Source: Subtercola sp.
GTDB lineage: Bacteria; Actinomycetota; Actinomycetes; Actinomycetales; Microbacteriaceae
Assembly: GCA_025463765.1 (NCBI GenBank)
Contig: JAODBC010000034.1
Location: 1 to 37,237, forward strand
Reading direction: 5' to 3'
DNA: 37,237 nt
Shown here: positions 23,105-30,944 of the stretch, piece by piece
How the letters are laid out: each line of letters opens with the position of its first letter
How positions within the stretch are numbered: position 1 is the first letter of the stretch
Notes under the pieces: generated by a model
What the model was told of the DNA's origin: nothing
The model's database searches: none
Seen by the model: only the letters and a program-made list of their open reading frames with translations
Made by a program: the position numbers and the translations under genes

Positions 23105-24367
23105 TCAAGCCGGAATGAGGGCGGTCGGGGCCTCGACGGCGAGCTGCTGGGTAGGGCCCGACGGGAGGCCTGAGGCCGCGTGTAGGGCGAAGAGGGTGAC
23201 CTGGCTCGAGCGTTCGTGGGCGATGAGCAGTGTGGAACCCACCACGACATGATGACGGGGCCAGTCTCCGCCGGTCGAGAGATCGGCGAGCGGATGCACG
23301 TGACCCCGATCATCCACTCGCAGAGTCGTGAGGCTGTTCGACCCGCGTACCGTCACGTACACAAAACGGGCGTCGTCGCTGAGGGCGATCTCGGCGCCAC
23401 CGTCGAGCGGTCGGGCGGCTCGGGCGGTCGCGGGCGAGATCTGGGCGACGGTGAAACGGGGAAGTCCCGAGGCCGCGGGCTCGGCGCTGCCGGCGGGCTG
23501 CGGGGCGAGAACGACGACCTCGACGGAGTACTCCGTGACGATGAGCACGGATCCGTTGGGGTGGGCGACAAGATGCCGCGGGCCTGACCAGAACGGCAGC
23601 TCGAGTTCATGGTCGAGGGCGAGGCCGGCGCCGGGAACGAAAGTCCAGACGCGCACGAGGTCGAAGCCGAGGTCGGTGGTCATGATCCGGCCGTCGGCCA
23701 GCACGAGGGAACAGTGGGCGCGACTGGTGCGCGCAGCGAAGCCGGTGCGGGCGAGCATCCCGGCCACATCTGCCTCGGCCGCGGCCGCCTCGACGTGCGG
23801 GTCGGTCGCGGGAGCCCCGACGAAGCGGTCGACGATGGCGCCCTCGGAGTCGAGCTCGTAGAGCACCACCTGCCCGTCGCCCCAGCAGCATGCGACGGCA
23901 AACCGCCCGAGCGGGTCGACGGCGACGTGGCACACGGCCGCGCCCGCGGGCCACGGCTCGCCGAACGGCTCGAGCTGCGGCGCACCCGTGGCGAACGTGG
24001 CGGCAGCATCCTGGCTATCGGACACGGCAACCCGGCGATAGGCGGCAACGGTTTCGCTGCGTTCGGCAACCGCATACACAACAGGCAGCGACGGATGCAC
24101 GGCGAGAAACGAGGGCGACGGGGCATCCACGGCCCGGCCCAGCCACTCAGCGGTCACACCCACCGGAGCGGAGGTGGCAGTCGCGGTATCTCGGACCACC
24201 GCAGCATTCGCGGCGGTGGCGGTGGCAGGCGCACCACTCGCGGCGGTGGGCGCGGCGGTCGCGCCCGCAGCGCCGCCCGGGTTCAGGCGCAACGCGCCGA
24301 TGCCGACACCGTCACGCCCCGAATCAGTCGTGTACGTTCCGACCCAGATCTCGCGTGAAGGCTCCAT
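23105..24367 (-). CDS. Lactonase family beta-propeller protein (YbhE/Pgl type)
   Basis: 420-residue seven-bladed beta-propeller of the 6-phosphogluconolactonase/lactonase family. Recognisable blades contain PSFLAVHPSLPVVYAVAE, HVAVDPLGRFAVACCWGDG, GPRHLVAHPNGSVLIVTEY, ALSDDARFVYVTVRGSNSL and PRHHVVVGSTLLIAHERS. It may hydrolyse a sugar lactone, but many relatives are uncharacterised. The Ala/Thr-rich stretch at about 35-65 is a low-complexity insertion. The start MEPSREIWVGTYTTDSG with GGAGG upstream is preferred over a frame start 57 codons earlier. Transcribed alone. Confidence 0.85.
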   Translation of the reverse strand: MEPSREIWVGTYTTDSGRDGVGIGALRLNPGGAAGATAAPTAASGAPATATAANAAVVRDTATATSAPVGVTAEWLGRAVDAPSPSFLAVHPSLPVVYAVAERSETVAAYRRVAVSDSQDAAATFATGAPQLEPFGEPWPAGAAVCHVAVDPLGRFAVACCWGDGQVVLYELDSEGAIVDRFVGAPATDPHVEAAAAEADVAGMLARTGFAARTSRAHCSLVLADGRIMTTDLGFDLVRVWTFVPGAGLALDHELELPFWSGPRHLVAHPNGSVLIVTEYSVEVVVLAPQPAGSAEPAASGLPRFTVAQISPATARAARPLDGGAEIALSDDARFVYVTVRGSNSLTTLRVDDRGHVHPLADLSTGGDWPRHHVVVGSTLLIAHERSSQVTLFALHAASGLPSGPTQQLAVEAPTALIPA

Positions 24368-24606
24368 GCCTCCATCCTGCCAGTACCCCGCTCCACCATC
24401 CTCGCCGGAGCTCGCAGCACGCAGCACGGCAGCACGCGCCACTCGCCACTCTCCACTCTCCACTCTCCGGGCTTCACAGCGGGCGTCGCCCTCTCGTGAG
24501 CCACCTGCGCCGAATCTAGGCGCGTACGCCGCCCTCACTTTGACGCGGCTGTCTCATGAGACTCTCGGACGAGGGCGCACCGCCGGCGAAGGCTCGCGCA
24601 GCAGTG
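24368..24606. repeat. Gap with short repeats upstream of the lactonase
   Basis: CAGCACG repeats (about 24414-24436) and CACTCTC-type octamer repeats (about 24441-24470) lie here. No gene or clear promoter was recognised. Confidence 0.45.
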
Positions 24607-26229
24607 CTACTTCGCCGCCACCGCGGGAATGGCGCGGTCGAAGACCGCCAGAAGCACCACGAGCGCCCCGAGCCCGCCGAGCACCCAGGCCAGAACGTGC
24701 AGCCCGGCATCCGTCGCCTCCGCACCGAACGTGATGCTGATGAGGCTCGAGGAGAAGATCGCTCCGATGTAGGCGAACGTGCGGTACAGCCCCGACGCGA
24801 CCGCGATCTCGCCCGCCGGCGCCTGCGTGTAGAGGGCCGCCTGGTTGGCGAATCCGCTGAATCCGTTGACGAAACCGAGCAGCAGCGACATGCCGATCAG
24901 CACCAGAATGCCCGACGAGCCCGTCACGAACAGCATCACCAGCGCCGAAAGCAGCAACGCGACACCCGCCAGAATGAGCGGCCAGCGCACCCAGCCCCGC
25001 CGCGACACGACCCGCGCGATGACGATGCTCAAGCCCGACAGCGGCAGCAGCACGAGCCCCACCTCGGTGGGGTTGAGGCCGGCAGACTGCTCCATCCACT
25101 GGCTCGTGCCGTAGAGGGTCGAGTAGATGCCGAGCGAGACCAAGGTCTGCCGCAGATACGTTCTCTGTAGCGCACGGTTGGCCCCGAGCATCCGCACGTC
25201 GATCAGGGGGCTGGATGCCCGGCGCTCCCACAGCAAGAACACCGCCAGAAGAACGACCACCACCGGCAGCAACCACCACGTCGGTGAGGCCAGGCTGCCC
25301 AGAAACAGCAGCACGCTCGTGACCGTACCGGCGAACAACAGGATGCCCGGCACATCGACCGCGCGAAGGATCGAGCCTCGGCTGCTGCGCGGCATCCGCT
25401 CGTCTTTCGCCACGCCGAGCAGAGTGAGCACGAAGGTTACGAGTGCCAGCGGAATGTTCACGAAGAACAGCGCGCGCCAGCCGAAGGTTCCGGCGAGCAC
25501 ACCGCCGAGCGGCAGGCCGAACACCGTGGTGATCTGCGCGGCAATCGAGAAGTTGCCGAGCACTCGCGTAGGAACGCCCATGCTGACGCTGTCGGCGCGA
25601 CGGCGCACGAGCGCCATGGCGGTCGGGTAGGCGGCCGAGGTGCCGATGCCGATGAGGGCGCGTGAGATGACGAGCACCCCGAACGCGGGCGCGGTGGCGC
25701 CGATCACGCCGGCCACGAACAGAATGATGATGCCCGCGAGAAACACCCGGCGAGGGCCGAAGAGCGTGGAGAGCTTGCCCATAGTGGGCTGCATGATGGC
25801 GCTGCAGAGGTAGAGCACCGAGATGAGCGTGGCGGTCTGGCCGGGGCCGGTGTGAAAGTCGAGGCCGATCGAGACGAGCCCGGTGGCGAGCATCGACGAG
25901 TTGATCGGGTTGAGGGTCGAGCCGAGCAGGAGAGGTGCGGTGAAGCGCCAGCCGAAGGGTTTCGCGGGCGGCGGTGCAGCGGGGGGTGCGGGGGGTGCGG
26001 CGGGCGCAGCATCCGGGGGCTCATCGAGGCGGCGATCATCCAGTGCCGCGGCGGCCGATTCTACTTCCGCAGACGCGCCGGTCAGCTGAGCTTGCGGTGT
26101 CGCGGCGACCGGTTCGACTTTCGCCGACGCGCCGGTCAGCTGAGTTTGCGGTGCCGGGGCGGCTGAGCGAGCATCCACCTCGGCGGCGTGATCGGCCGCA
26201 GCCCCAGACGGCCCGGCGGGCGAACTCAT
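24607..26229 (-). CDS. MFS transporter, DHA2-type drug exporter
   Basis: 540-residue proton-driven exporter with about 14 membrane segments. The membrane part starts at about residue 95 (FTAPLLLGSTLNPINSSM). Motif A GKLSTLFGPRRVFLAG follows TM2, and the motif C-like region ALPLGGVLAG is replaced here by FGLPLGGVLAGTFGWRALFF. The first 90 residues are a cytoplasmic Ala/Pro-rich extension with a duplicated block PQTQLTGASAKVEP / PQAQLTGASAEVES. Its ATG overlaps the upstream isochorismatase-like stop by four bases (ATGA). A MarR regulator heads the set. It probably exports a toxic compound; the substrate is unknown. Confidence 0.88.
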   Translation of the reverse strand: MSSPAGPSGAAADHAAEVDARSAAPAPQTQLTGASAKVEPVAATPQAQLTGASAEVESAAAALDDRRLDEPPDAAPAAPPAPPAAPPPAKPFGWRFTAPLLLGSTLNPINSSMLATGLVSIGLDFHTGPGQTATLISVLYLCSAIMQPTMGKLSTLFGPRRVFLAGIIILFVAGVIGATAPAFGVLVISRALIGIGTSAAYPTAMALVRRRADSVSMGVPTRVLGNFSIAAQITTVFGLPLGGVLAGTFGWRALFFVNIPLALVTFVLTLLGVAKDERMPRSSRGSILRAVDVPGILLFAGTVTSVLLFLGSLASPTWWLLPVVVVLLAVFLLWERRASSPLIDVRMLGANRALQRTYLRQTLVSLGIYSTLYGTSQWMEQSAGLNPTEVGLVLLPLSGLSIVIARVVSRRGWVRWPLILAGVALLLSALVMLFVTGSSGILVLIGMSLLLGFVNGFSGFANQAALYTQAPAGEIAVASGLYRTFAYIGAIFSSSLISITFGAEATDAGLHVLAWVLGGLGALVVLLAVFDRAIPAVAAK

Positions 26230-26801
26230 GAGCGGGAGCGGGCGAGCAGCGCGAGCACCTCGTCGGTACTGCCCGTCTCAGCGATGCGGGGAAGGCGGGT
26301 GCCGACAGAGTAGGCGTGGGATTCTTCGCTGCCGTCGGTCACGGCATCCAGCGGCACCGTGACGTGGTAACCGTGATTGAACGCATACAGCGCCGTCGAC
26401 TCGACGCCGTTACTGGTCGAAACGCCCGTGACGACCACCTGGGTGACGCCGAGCTGCTTCAGCTTCTCGTCGAGGCCGGTGCCGACAAAGGCGCTGCCGG
26501 TCTGCTTCGTGATGCGAATGTCCGTAGGTTGCGGGTCGAGCTCGTCGACAAGCGGGAGCCAATCGGCCGGAAGCGCCGAGGGTATGGCAGCGCCACCGCC
26601 GTTGGCGTCAGTGCGGCCTCCGGGTCGCCCATCGACGGTCACGAGCACCACCGGCAGGCCCCGGCGCCGAAACTCGTCGGCGAGCGCGACCGAGCGCGCA
26701 ATGACGTCTTCGATGGGATGAATGAGCGGCATCTTCACGATTCCGGCCTGCAGGTCGATCACGATGAGGGCGGTGCGTTCGTCGAGGGCGGTGATGGGCA
26801 T
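26226..26801 (-). CDS. Isochorismatase-like fold protein lacking the catalytic cysteine
   Basis: 191-residue protein of the cysteine-hydrolase (isochorismatase-like) fold. The Asp (IDLQ, Asp16) and Lys (TKQTGSAF, Lys99) of the usual triad are present. The nucleophile block is TSNGVESTA (129-137), where Gly132 stands in place of Cys, and the whole protein has no cysteine. A thiol mechanism is therefore impossible; it could bind ligand, or belong to the true isochorismatase-like branch that works without Cys. ATG 26801 has AAGGAG upstream; a longer frame is rejected. It is coupled to the MFS gene. Confidence 0.85.
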   Translation of the reverse strand: MPITALDERTALIVIDLQAGIVKMPLIHPIEDVIARSVALADEFRRRGLPVVLVTVDGRPGGRTDANGGGAAIPSALPADWLPLVDELDPQPTDIRITKQTGSAFVGTGLDEKLKQLGVTQVVVTGVSTSNGVESTALYAFNHGYHVTVPLDAVTDGSEESHAYSVGTRLPRIAETGSTDEVLALLARSRS

Positions 26802-26818
26802 CTGGGGCTCCTTGTTTC

Positions 26819-26852
26819 GGGGGTTCGGGGGTTCGGGGGTTCGGGTTTCGGG
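26819..26852 (+). promoter_or_regulatory. G-quadruplex motif in the leader of the isochorismatase/MFS pair
   Basis: Five G-runs (G5, G5, G5, G3, G3) separated by TTC, TTC, TTC and TTTC fit the canonical quadruplex pattern. The G-rich strand is the template of the minus-strand genes, 18 bases upstream of the ATG at 26801. Confidence 0.7.
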
Positions 26853-27012
26853 CATTGAATTTTCGGGCAGGACAAAGCCGCCCTGTCTCGGGGCATGCAG
26901 AAGCGGTGCGGCGATTTCGGCTCGTCAATGCGTGGCACGGTCATCCGCTTGCCGCTTGCCGCTTGCCGCGTGACGCGTGGTGCGTGGTGTGTGTCGTTCG
27001 AACTGTGCCGCG

Positions 27013-27065
27013 CCGTCAGGGCGACGTGGCGAAGCGGTGTGCCGTCAGGGCGACGTGGCGAGGCG
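27013..27065. repeat. 29-bp tandem duplication including the MarR stop codon
   Basis: CCGTCAGGGCGACGTGGCGA occurs at 27013-27032 and 27042-27061 (preceding base C versus G). The second copy holds the last codons and stop (TCA on the + strand, 27045-27047) of the MarR gene; the first is a downstream duplicate. Short GCTTGCC repeats lie nearby (about 26948-26968). Confidence 0.8.
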
Positions 27066-27554
27066 TCGCAGCAGCGGGATGCTCGTGGCGAGCGTTGCCT
27101 GTTCCTCTGCCGTGAGCGTGGTTCTGATGGTGCGAAAGAGCCAATCTTCTTTCGCCAGACGCCCACTGGCGAACTTGGCGCGCGCCTCGTCGGTGATGGA
27201 GAGGAGCGTCTTACGCCCGTCTTTCGGGTCAGGCGAGCCTTCGACGAGCCCGGCTTCGAGCAGAAACTGCACGATTGCCGCCATCGACTGGGGCCGCACG
27301 CCCTCGGCGCGGGCGAGGTCGCTGATGGTCTGCGGCCCTTCGCGCTCCAGCCGCAGCAGGGCGCTCCCCTGCGAGTGCGTGTAGTCGCCTGTGGCGTTGC
27401 TCTGCTCGCGCAGCCGACGCGTCAGCTGACCGAGCACGACGCGAAGTTCGGTCGCCGTGGAGTCGTGCTCCGCTGGCGCGGCGGCTGTGGGTACGCTCCC
27501 GCTCGTCTTGGACGGCGCTTTCTGCGCGGACGATGTCGCGGTGGTCGGCTTCAT
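27045..27554 (-). CDS. MarR family transcriptional regulator
   Basis: 169-residue winged-helix regulator with a 30-residue Ala/Ser/Thr-rich start. The core runs TELRVVLGQLTRRLREQ, SALLRLEREGPQTISDLARAEGVRPQSMAAIV (in two parts) and the wing DPKDGRKTLLSIT. The start codon at 27554 follows TATGCT and exactly six bases on the coding strand, a leaderless-type promoter. A perfect palindrome lies just upstream. It is the likely repressor of itself and of the isochorismatase-like/MFS pair, which lie downstream on the same strand after a 243-base gap. Confidence 0.87.
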   Translation of the reverse strand: MKPTTATSSAQKAPSKTSGSVPTAAAPAEHDSTATELRVVLGQLTRRLREQSNATGDYTHSQGSALLRLEREGPQTISDLARAEGVRPQSMAAIVQFLLEAGLVEGSPDPKDGRKTLLSITDEARAKFASGRLAKEDWLFRTIRTTLTAEEQATLATSIPLLRRLATSP

Positions 27555-27729
27555 GATCTCAGCATATCAGCATTACACAGCTAACTGCACAGTTATCTGT
27601 TTAGTTAGCCTTGCCGTCTCGATCACAGCGTGTGCCATCGCGGCTCTGGCATCGGTCATCGTAGGAGCCATGCGGCTCCGATCCGTGCGTCGCGCCAACC
27701 CCACTCCCCCGAGCGACCTCGAAGCCTGA
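27553..27729 (+). CDS. Possible small membrane peptide
   Basis: 58-codon frame with one hydrophobic segment (VICLVSLAVSITACAIAALASVIVGAM) and a basic tail. Third positions are G/C-rich after 27610. Its start overlaps the MarR operator and start codon on the other strand and has no clear ribosome site, so it may be chance. No family recognised. Confidence 0.2.
   Translation: MISAYQHYTANCTVICLVSLAVSITACAIAALASVIVGAMRLRSVRRANPTPPSDLEA
27561..27566 (-). promoter_or_regulatory. Leaderless -10 box of the MarR gene
   Basis: Coding strand: TATGCT, then GAGATC, then ATG at 27554. No Shine-Dalgarno. Confidence 0.5.
27580..27609. promoter_or_regulatory. MarR operator region
   Basis: TAACTGCACAGTTA (27582-27595) is a perfect inverted repeat covering the -35 zone of the MarR promoter. 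A second pair, GCTAACT (27580-27586) / AGTTAGC (27603-27609), shares its left arm, so two overlapping sites may exist. Confidence 0.6.
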
Positions 27730-27829
27730 CCATCAACCAGCCGGCAAGTCCGAGCGTCATCCAACAGGCAACACCTCGCGCGCGTAGTTGGGGCGGCGCG
27801 TGAATTCGCCGGCCTGCGAGAATGGCGAC

Positions 27830-28456
27830 ATGATCGATGTCGACCGGGTGGGTGTGTCTTTAGGCGACGTGACGCTTTTGGCGCCCGTCTCAGTGGTGGT
27901 GGGCCGTGGTGAAGCGTTGATCGTGCGGGGCAGAAATGGCACGGGCAAATCGACGTTGCTGCGTGTTCTGGCTGGTGCCCGTAAGCCCACGGCTGGCACG
28001 GTACGCATCGGTGACGCCGTCGTCGACGGTCGCGACCGCGACTTTCGGCGCCGGGTCTCTGTAATGATCGGCTTGCCACCGATGGCACCGGATCTCACGG
28101 TATTTGACCACGTCATGCTGGTTGCCGCGACTTGGGTCGATAGAGAAGAGGCTGAGGGACTTTCGCAGAGCGTGATCGCGGAGTTGGGGTTGAAGAGGCT
28201 CGGTGAGCGGTTCCCTCACGAGTTGTCTTCTGGGCAGACGCAGCTCTTTGGTCTTGCCCTGGTACTAGCCCGGCCGTTCGAGGTTCTGATTGTCGATGAG
28301 CCGGAACAACGGCTGGACCCGGGGCACATCGAATCGGTAATCAGTGTGCTCCGTGCTCGAAGGGATCGCGGGGCGACTTTGGTGGTCGCCACTCACAGCG
28401 TGGCGCTCGCCGATGGACTTGCCGATCGCACCATCTATCTGGAGACGGCGGCGTGA
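27830..28456 (+). CDS. ABC transporter ATP-binding protein
   Basis: 208-residue stand-alone ATPase. Walker A is GRNGTGKST at 34-42, the signature is a variant LSSGQTQ, Walker B is VLIVDEP with the following Gln-Arg-Leu-Asp, and the H-loop is ATHS. The D-loop region reads EQRLDPGH, slightly unlike the usual SNLD. The ATG at 27830 lies six bases after GAGAAT, which looks leaderless. Its TGA overlaps the GTG of the next gene by four bases (GTGA), so it surely works with that membrane protein. Confidence 0.87.
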   Translation: MIDVDRVGVSLGDVTLLAPVSVVVGRGEALIVRGRNGTGKSTLLRVLAGARKPTAGTVRIGDAVVDGRDRDFRRRVSVMIGLPPMAPDLTVFDHVMLVAATWVDREEAEGLSQSVIAELGLKRLGERFPHELSSGQTQLFGLALVLARPFEVLIVDEPEQRLDPGHIESVISVLRARRDRGATLVVATHSVALADGLADRTIYLETAA

Positions 28457-29946
28457 GTAACCGCACGCACGCCGCGATGGCGATCTGGCGTGCACGCACC
28501 ATTCGAACGGCCGGCGATCGGTCGTTCCTCGTGTACATGGTATTCATGGTTGCTCTTGTAGCCATTGCACCGGTCGGCCGGGCGGTGTGGTTGAGTGCTG
28601 TCAGCCCGGGCGGTCTCGCGGTTCTTGCGTCCCCTGCAGCACCAAACATAGCTGCACTCATTGTTGCCGTGTTGTGGGCCTGTGCGTTGCTGTTGGGGCG
28701 GGACCGTGGCGCGGTGATTAGGCCGCCATTTCTGACCCATGCTCTTGCTACAAGTGATCGGCCGCGGACCGAGGCGTTCCGGGGCCCGCTATTGCGATCT
28801 GGGGGGCTGGTGACCGCCGCGTGCACGATCACTGCCGGTTTCGTCGGCGCGAGTCTCGCCCAACACGCGCTGACAGATCTGCTTGGCGTCATATCGTTCA
28901 TGTCCGTTGGCGCTTTCGTGGGAGTCATCGCGACAGTGCTGTGGCTGGCCGGTCAAGTATTTCCCCGCCCAGCCATTTCGGTCGCTGTCGCACTTCTCGC
29001 TTTCGGGGCGCTAACTGCTGCCGTCCCGGGCCTCCAAGCATTCACTCCGTGGGGATGGGCCGGTCTGGCCTACCCTTCGAACAGCAACCCTCCTGCTCCT
29101 GTGGCGCTCACCGGTTTGACCGTCGCAGTAGTCGCGGCGACCCCATGGTTGATGAGTCGACTCCGGCTGAATGCGATGACCGTGCAAGCAGCACGCTGGC
29201 ACTCGGCGACAACCCACGCGACCGGCATGGACTTCGGTGCAGCGGCCACGATCTATCAGGGTCGACCGCATATCCGACGACGAACACGGGCCGTCCGCCT
29301 GCGCGGCCAGCTCGCGTGGATTTTCTTTATACGTGACGCGATCGGGGCGACCCGCACACCCGGCAGGCTCATCGTTGGCGTCCTTGCTCTCATAGCAGGT
29401 GGGGTCATACTCGCGTTCGCGTTCGCGCCCGCGGCGCCGGGGTGGCTGCTCGGGGCGGCGGCCGGGCTAGCCGTCTTCGTAGGCCTCGGCCCGGTGAGCG
29501 ACGGAATTCGGCATGCTGCAGTGGTGTCCGCCGACTTCCCGTTGTACGGCATCAGCGACGAACAGTTGATGCTCAGGCACGCGATCTTTCCGCTGATTGT
29601 CACTGTGATAGTGCTGCTCGCTGCCACAGTCGTGTGCTCGCTGATCATTGGTACCTCGCCCGGTGCCGCGATCGCCGGCGCCCTTTCGCTTGGGCTGCTT
29701 GGTCTCGTGGTGCGCATCGTCAATGCGCTGAAAGGGCCACTTCCACCGATTTTGCTCACACCGATCCCGACAGCGATGGGCGATCCCATGGCGGCCGTGC
29801 GAATGGCGTGGGCTCTGGACGGCCTTCTGCTTGCAGCACTTGTCGGCACTTCGGCCGCACTCGCGGTGGGAGCTCCCCTCCTCCTGCTGACAGCAGCGGG
29901 CATCGTCATCGGTTCGGGAATTTTCCGTTGGCGGAGCCGGCGGTAG
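28453..29946 (+). CDS. Membrane protein, DUF6297-like ABC permease partner
   Basis: 497-residue integral membrane protein with about 10-12 hydrophobic segments and a central polar region (about 230-290). I believe it belongs to the actinobacterial DUF6297 family, always or often beside an ABC ATPase; this is from memory. The GTG start overlaps the ATPase stop. No substrate-binding protein is nearby, so the pair more likely exports something or acts on the envelope. Base composition is less GC-rich than the left genes. Confidence 0.7.
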   Translation: MSNRTHAAMAIWRARTIRTAGDRSFLVYMVFMVALVAIAPVGRAVWLSAVSPGGLAVLASPAAPNIAALIVAVLWACALLLGRDRGAVIRPPFLTHALATSDRPRTEAFRGPLLRSGGLVTAACTITAGFVGASLAQHALTDLLGVISFMSVGAFVGVIATVLWLAGQVFPRPAISVAVALLAFGALTAAVPGLQAFTPWGWAGLAYPSNSNPPAPVALTGLTVAVVAATPWLMSRLRLNAMTVQAARWHSATTHATGMDFGAAATIYQGRPHIRRRTRAVRLRGQLAWIFFIRDAIGATRTPGRLIVGVLALIAGGVILAFAFAPAAPGWLLGAAAGLAVFVGLGPVSDGIRHAAVVSADFPLYGISDEQLMLRHAIFPLIVTVIVLLAATVVCSLIIGTSPGAAIAGALSLGLLGLVVRIVNALKGPLPPILLTPIPTAMGDPMAAVRMAWALDGLLLAALVGTSAALAVGAPLLLLTAAGIVIGSGIFRWRSRR

Positions 29947-29987
29947 CCCTGAGTCACGCCTATCCGTTCCCCCTCTGATGGGCGTTG

Positions 29988-30944
29988 CTAAGGTGCGAGC
30001 GCCTGGCGCAGTTGTGTGGCCGATTCGGTGAGGGCGTTGTTCCTGCTGGGCATGGGCGGAAATGTAAGGAACAGGTGAGGCACCCCGGTCACGAATATGG
30101 TGTGAACGGGTACTCCTGCGGCTTTCAACCGGGCTGCGTACTGCAGCTCTTCGTCGCGCAGTACGTCGCGCTCTGCGATGACAACTGTTGCTGGTGCCAA
30201 TCCGATGAGGCTGGCACGGCGCAGCGGACTGGCTGCCGGCTCTTCGCGCCTGTTCGGGTCGGGGCAGTACAGCTCCCAGTACCATTCCATTTCAGCCGAG
30301 GTCATGAGAAGCCCTGTGCCGTTCTCGCGGTAAGAGTCACGTGTGAGGTCGCTGTCCAAAACAGCGGAGAGTAGTAGTTGGTGAACGACCGTCGGCGCCT
30401 CGCCTGTGGAGGCGAGCTGGGCCAGTACGGCTGCGATGTTTCCACCCGAGCTATGGCCCGCGACAGCGATCCGATTGGTGCCTTGAACCAGACCGTCCGC
30501 GCCCGAGGCGAGCCATCGCAGAGCCGCAACACCGTCGTGGATTGCTGCCGGGTAGGGATGTTCCGGTGCCAGCCGGTACTCGACACTGACGACACTCGCC
30601 TGCGCCTCCGCGCACAGTTCCCGGCAGAGGGTGTCGTTCGTGTTCAGATCGCCCATCATCCACCCGCCGCCGTGAAAGAACACGATGCTGCCTGCAGAGA
30701 AGTTCGCCGGGCTGTACAGTCGCAGCTGAAGCTCGTCTGGTCCGGCCGAAATGCTGATGTCTCTGCTGCTGACATCAGCGTTATCTGCATCCCGGCCGAT
30801 CTGAAGCCGCTGCCGGGTCACCTGCACGCCGGCGTCCCTGCCGATCGGCAGACCACTCGAAACGGCGTTCAGGTGCGCGGCGAAGAGCGCGGCATCGGGA
30901 TCGGTGAGTCGTGGGTCGAGGTTCGAATCGAAATTTGCAGGCAT
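29988..30944 (-). CDS. Alpha/beta hydrolase, HSL-type esterase
   Basis: 318-residue hydrolase of the hormone-sensitive-lipase group. The oxyanion motif is HGGG at 91-94, the nucleophile elbow GHSSGG has Ser165, Asp260 is in AERDVLRDE and His290 in GVPHLF. The family loop EYRLAPEHPYPAA is also intact. It hydrolyses small acyl esters or lactones, probably in the cytoplasm (no signal peptide). The ATG directly follows the stop of the upstream FMN monooxygenase (TGAATG), so the two are coupled: the esterase may open the ester or lactone made by the oxygenase. Confidence 0.88.
   Translation of the reverse strand: MPANFDSNLDPRLTDPDAALFAAHLNAVSSGLPIGRDAGVQVTRQRLQIGRDADNADVSSRDISISAGPDELQLRLYSPANFSAGSIVFFHGGGWMMGDLNTNDTLCRELCAEAQASVVSVEYRLAPEHPYPAAIHDGVAALRWLASGADGLVQGTNRIAVAGHSSGGNIAAVLAQLASTGEAPTVVHQLLLSAVLDSDLTRDSYRENGTGLLMTSAEMEWYWELYCPDPNRREEPAASPLRRASLIGLAPATVVIAERDVLRDEELQYAARLKAAGVPVHTIFVTGVPHLFLTFPPMPSRNNALTESATQLRQALAP

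Noticed and set aside
28821..29978. Alternative + strand frames inside the DUF6297-like gene
   Set aside because: Hydrophilic Arg/Ser-rich shadows; the chosen frame shows regular membrane segments and overlaps the ATPase stop.
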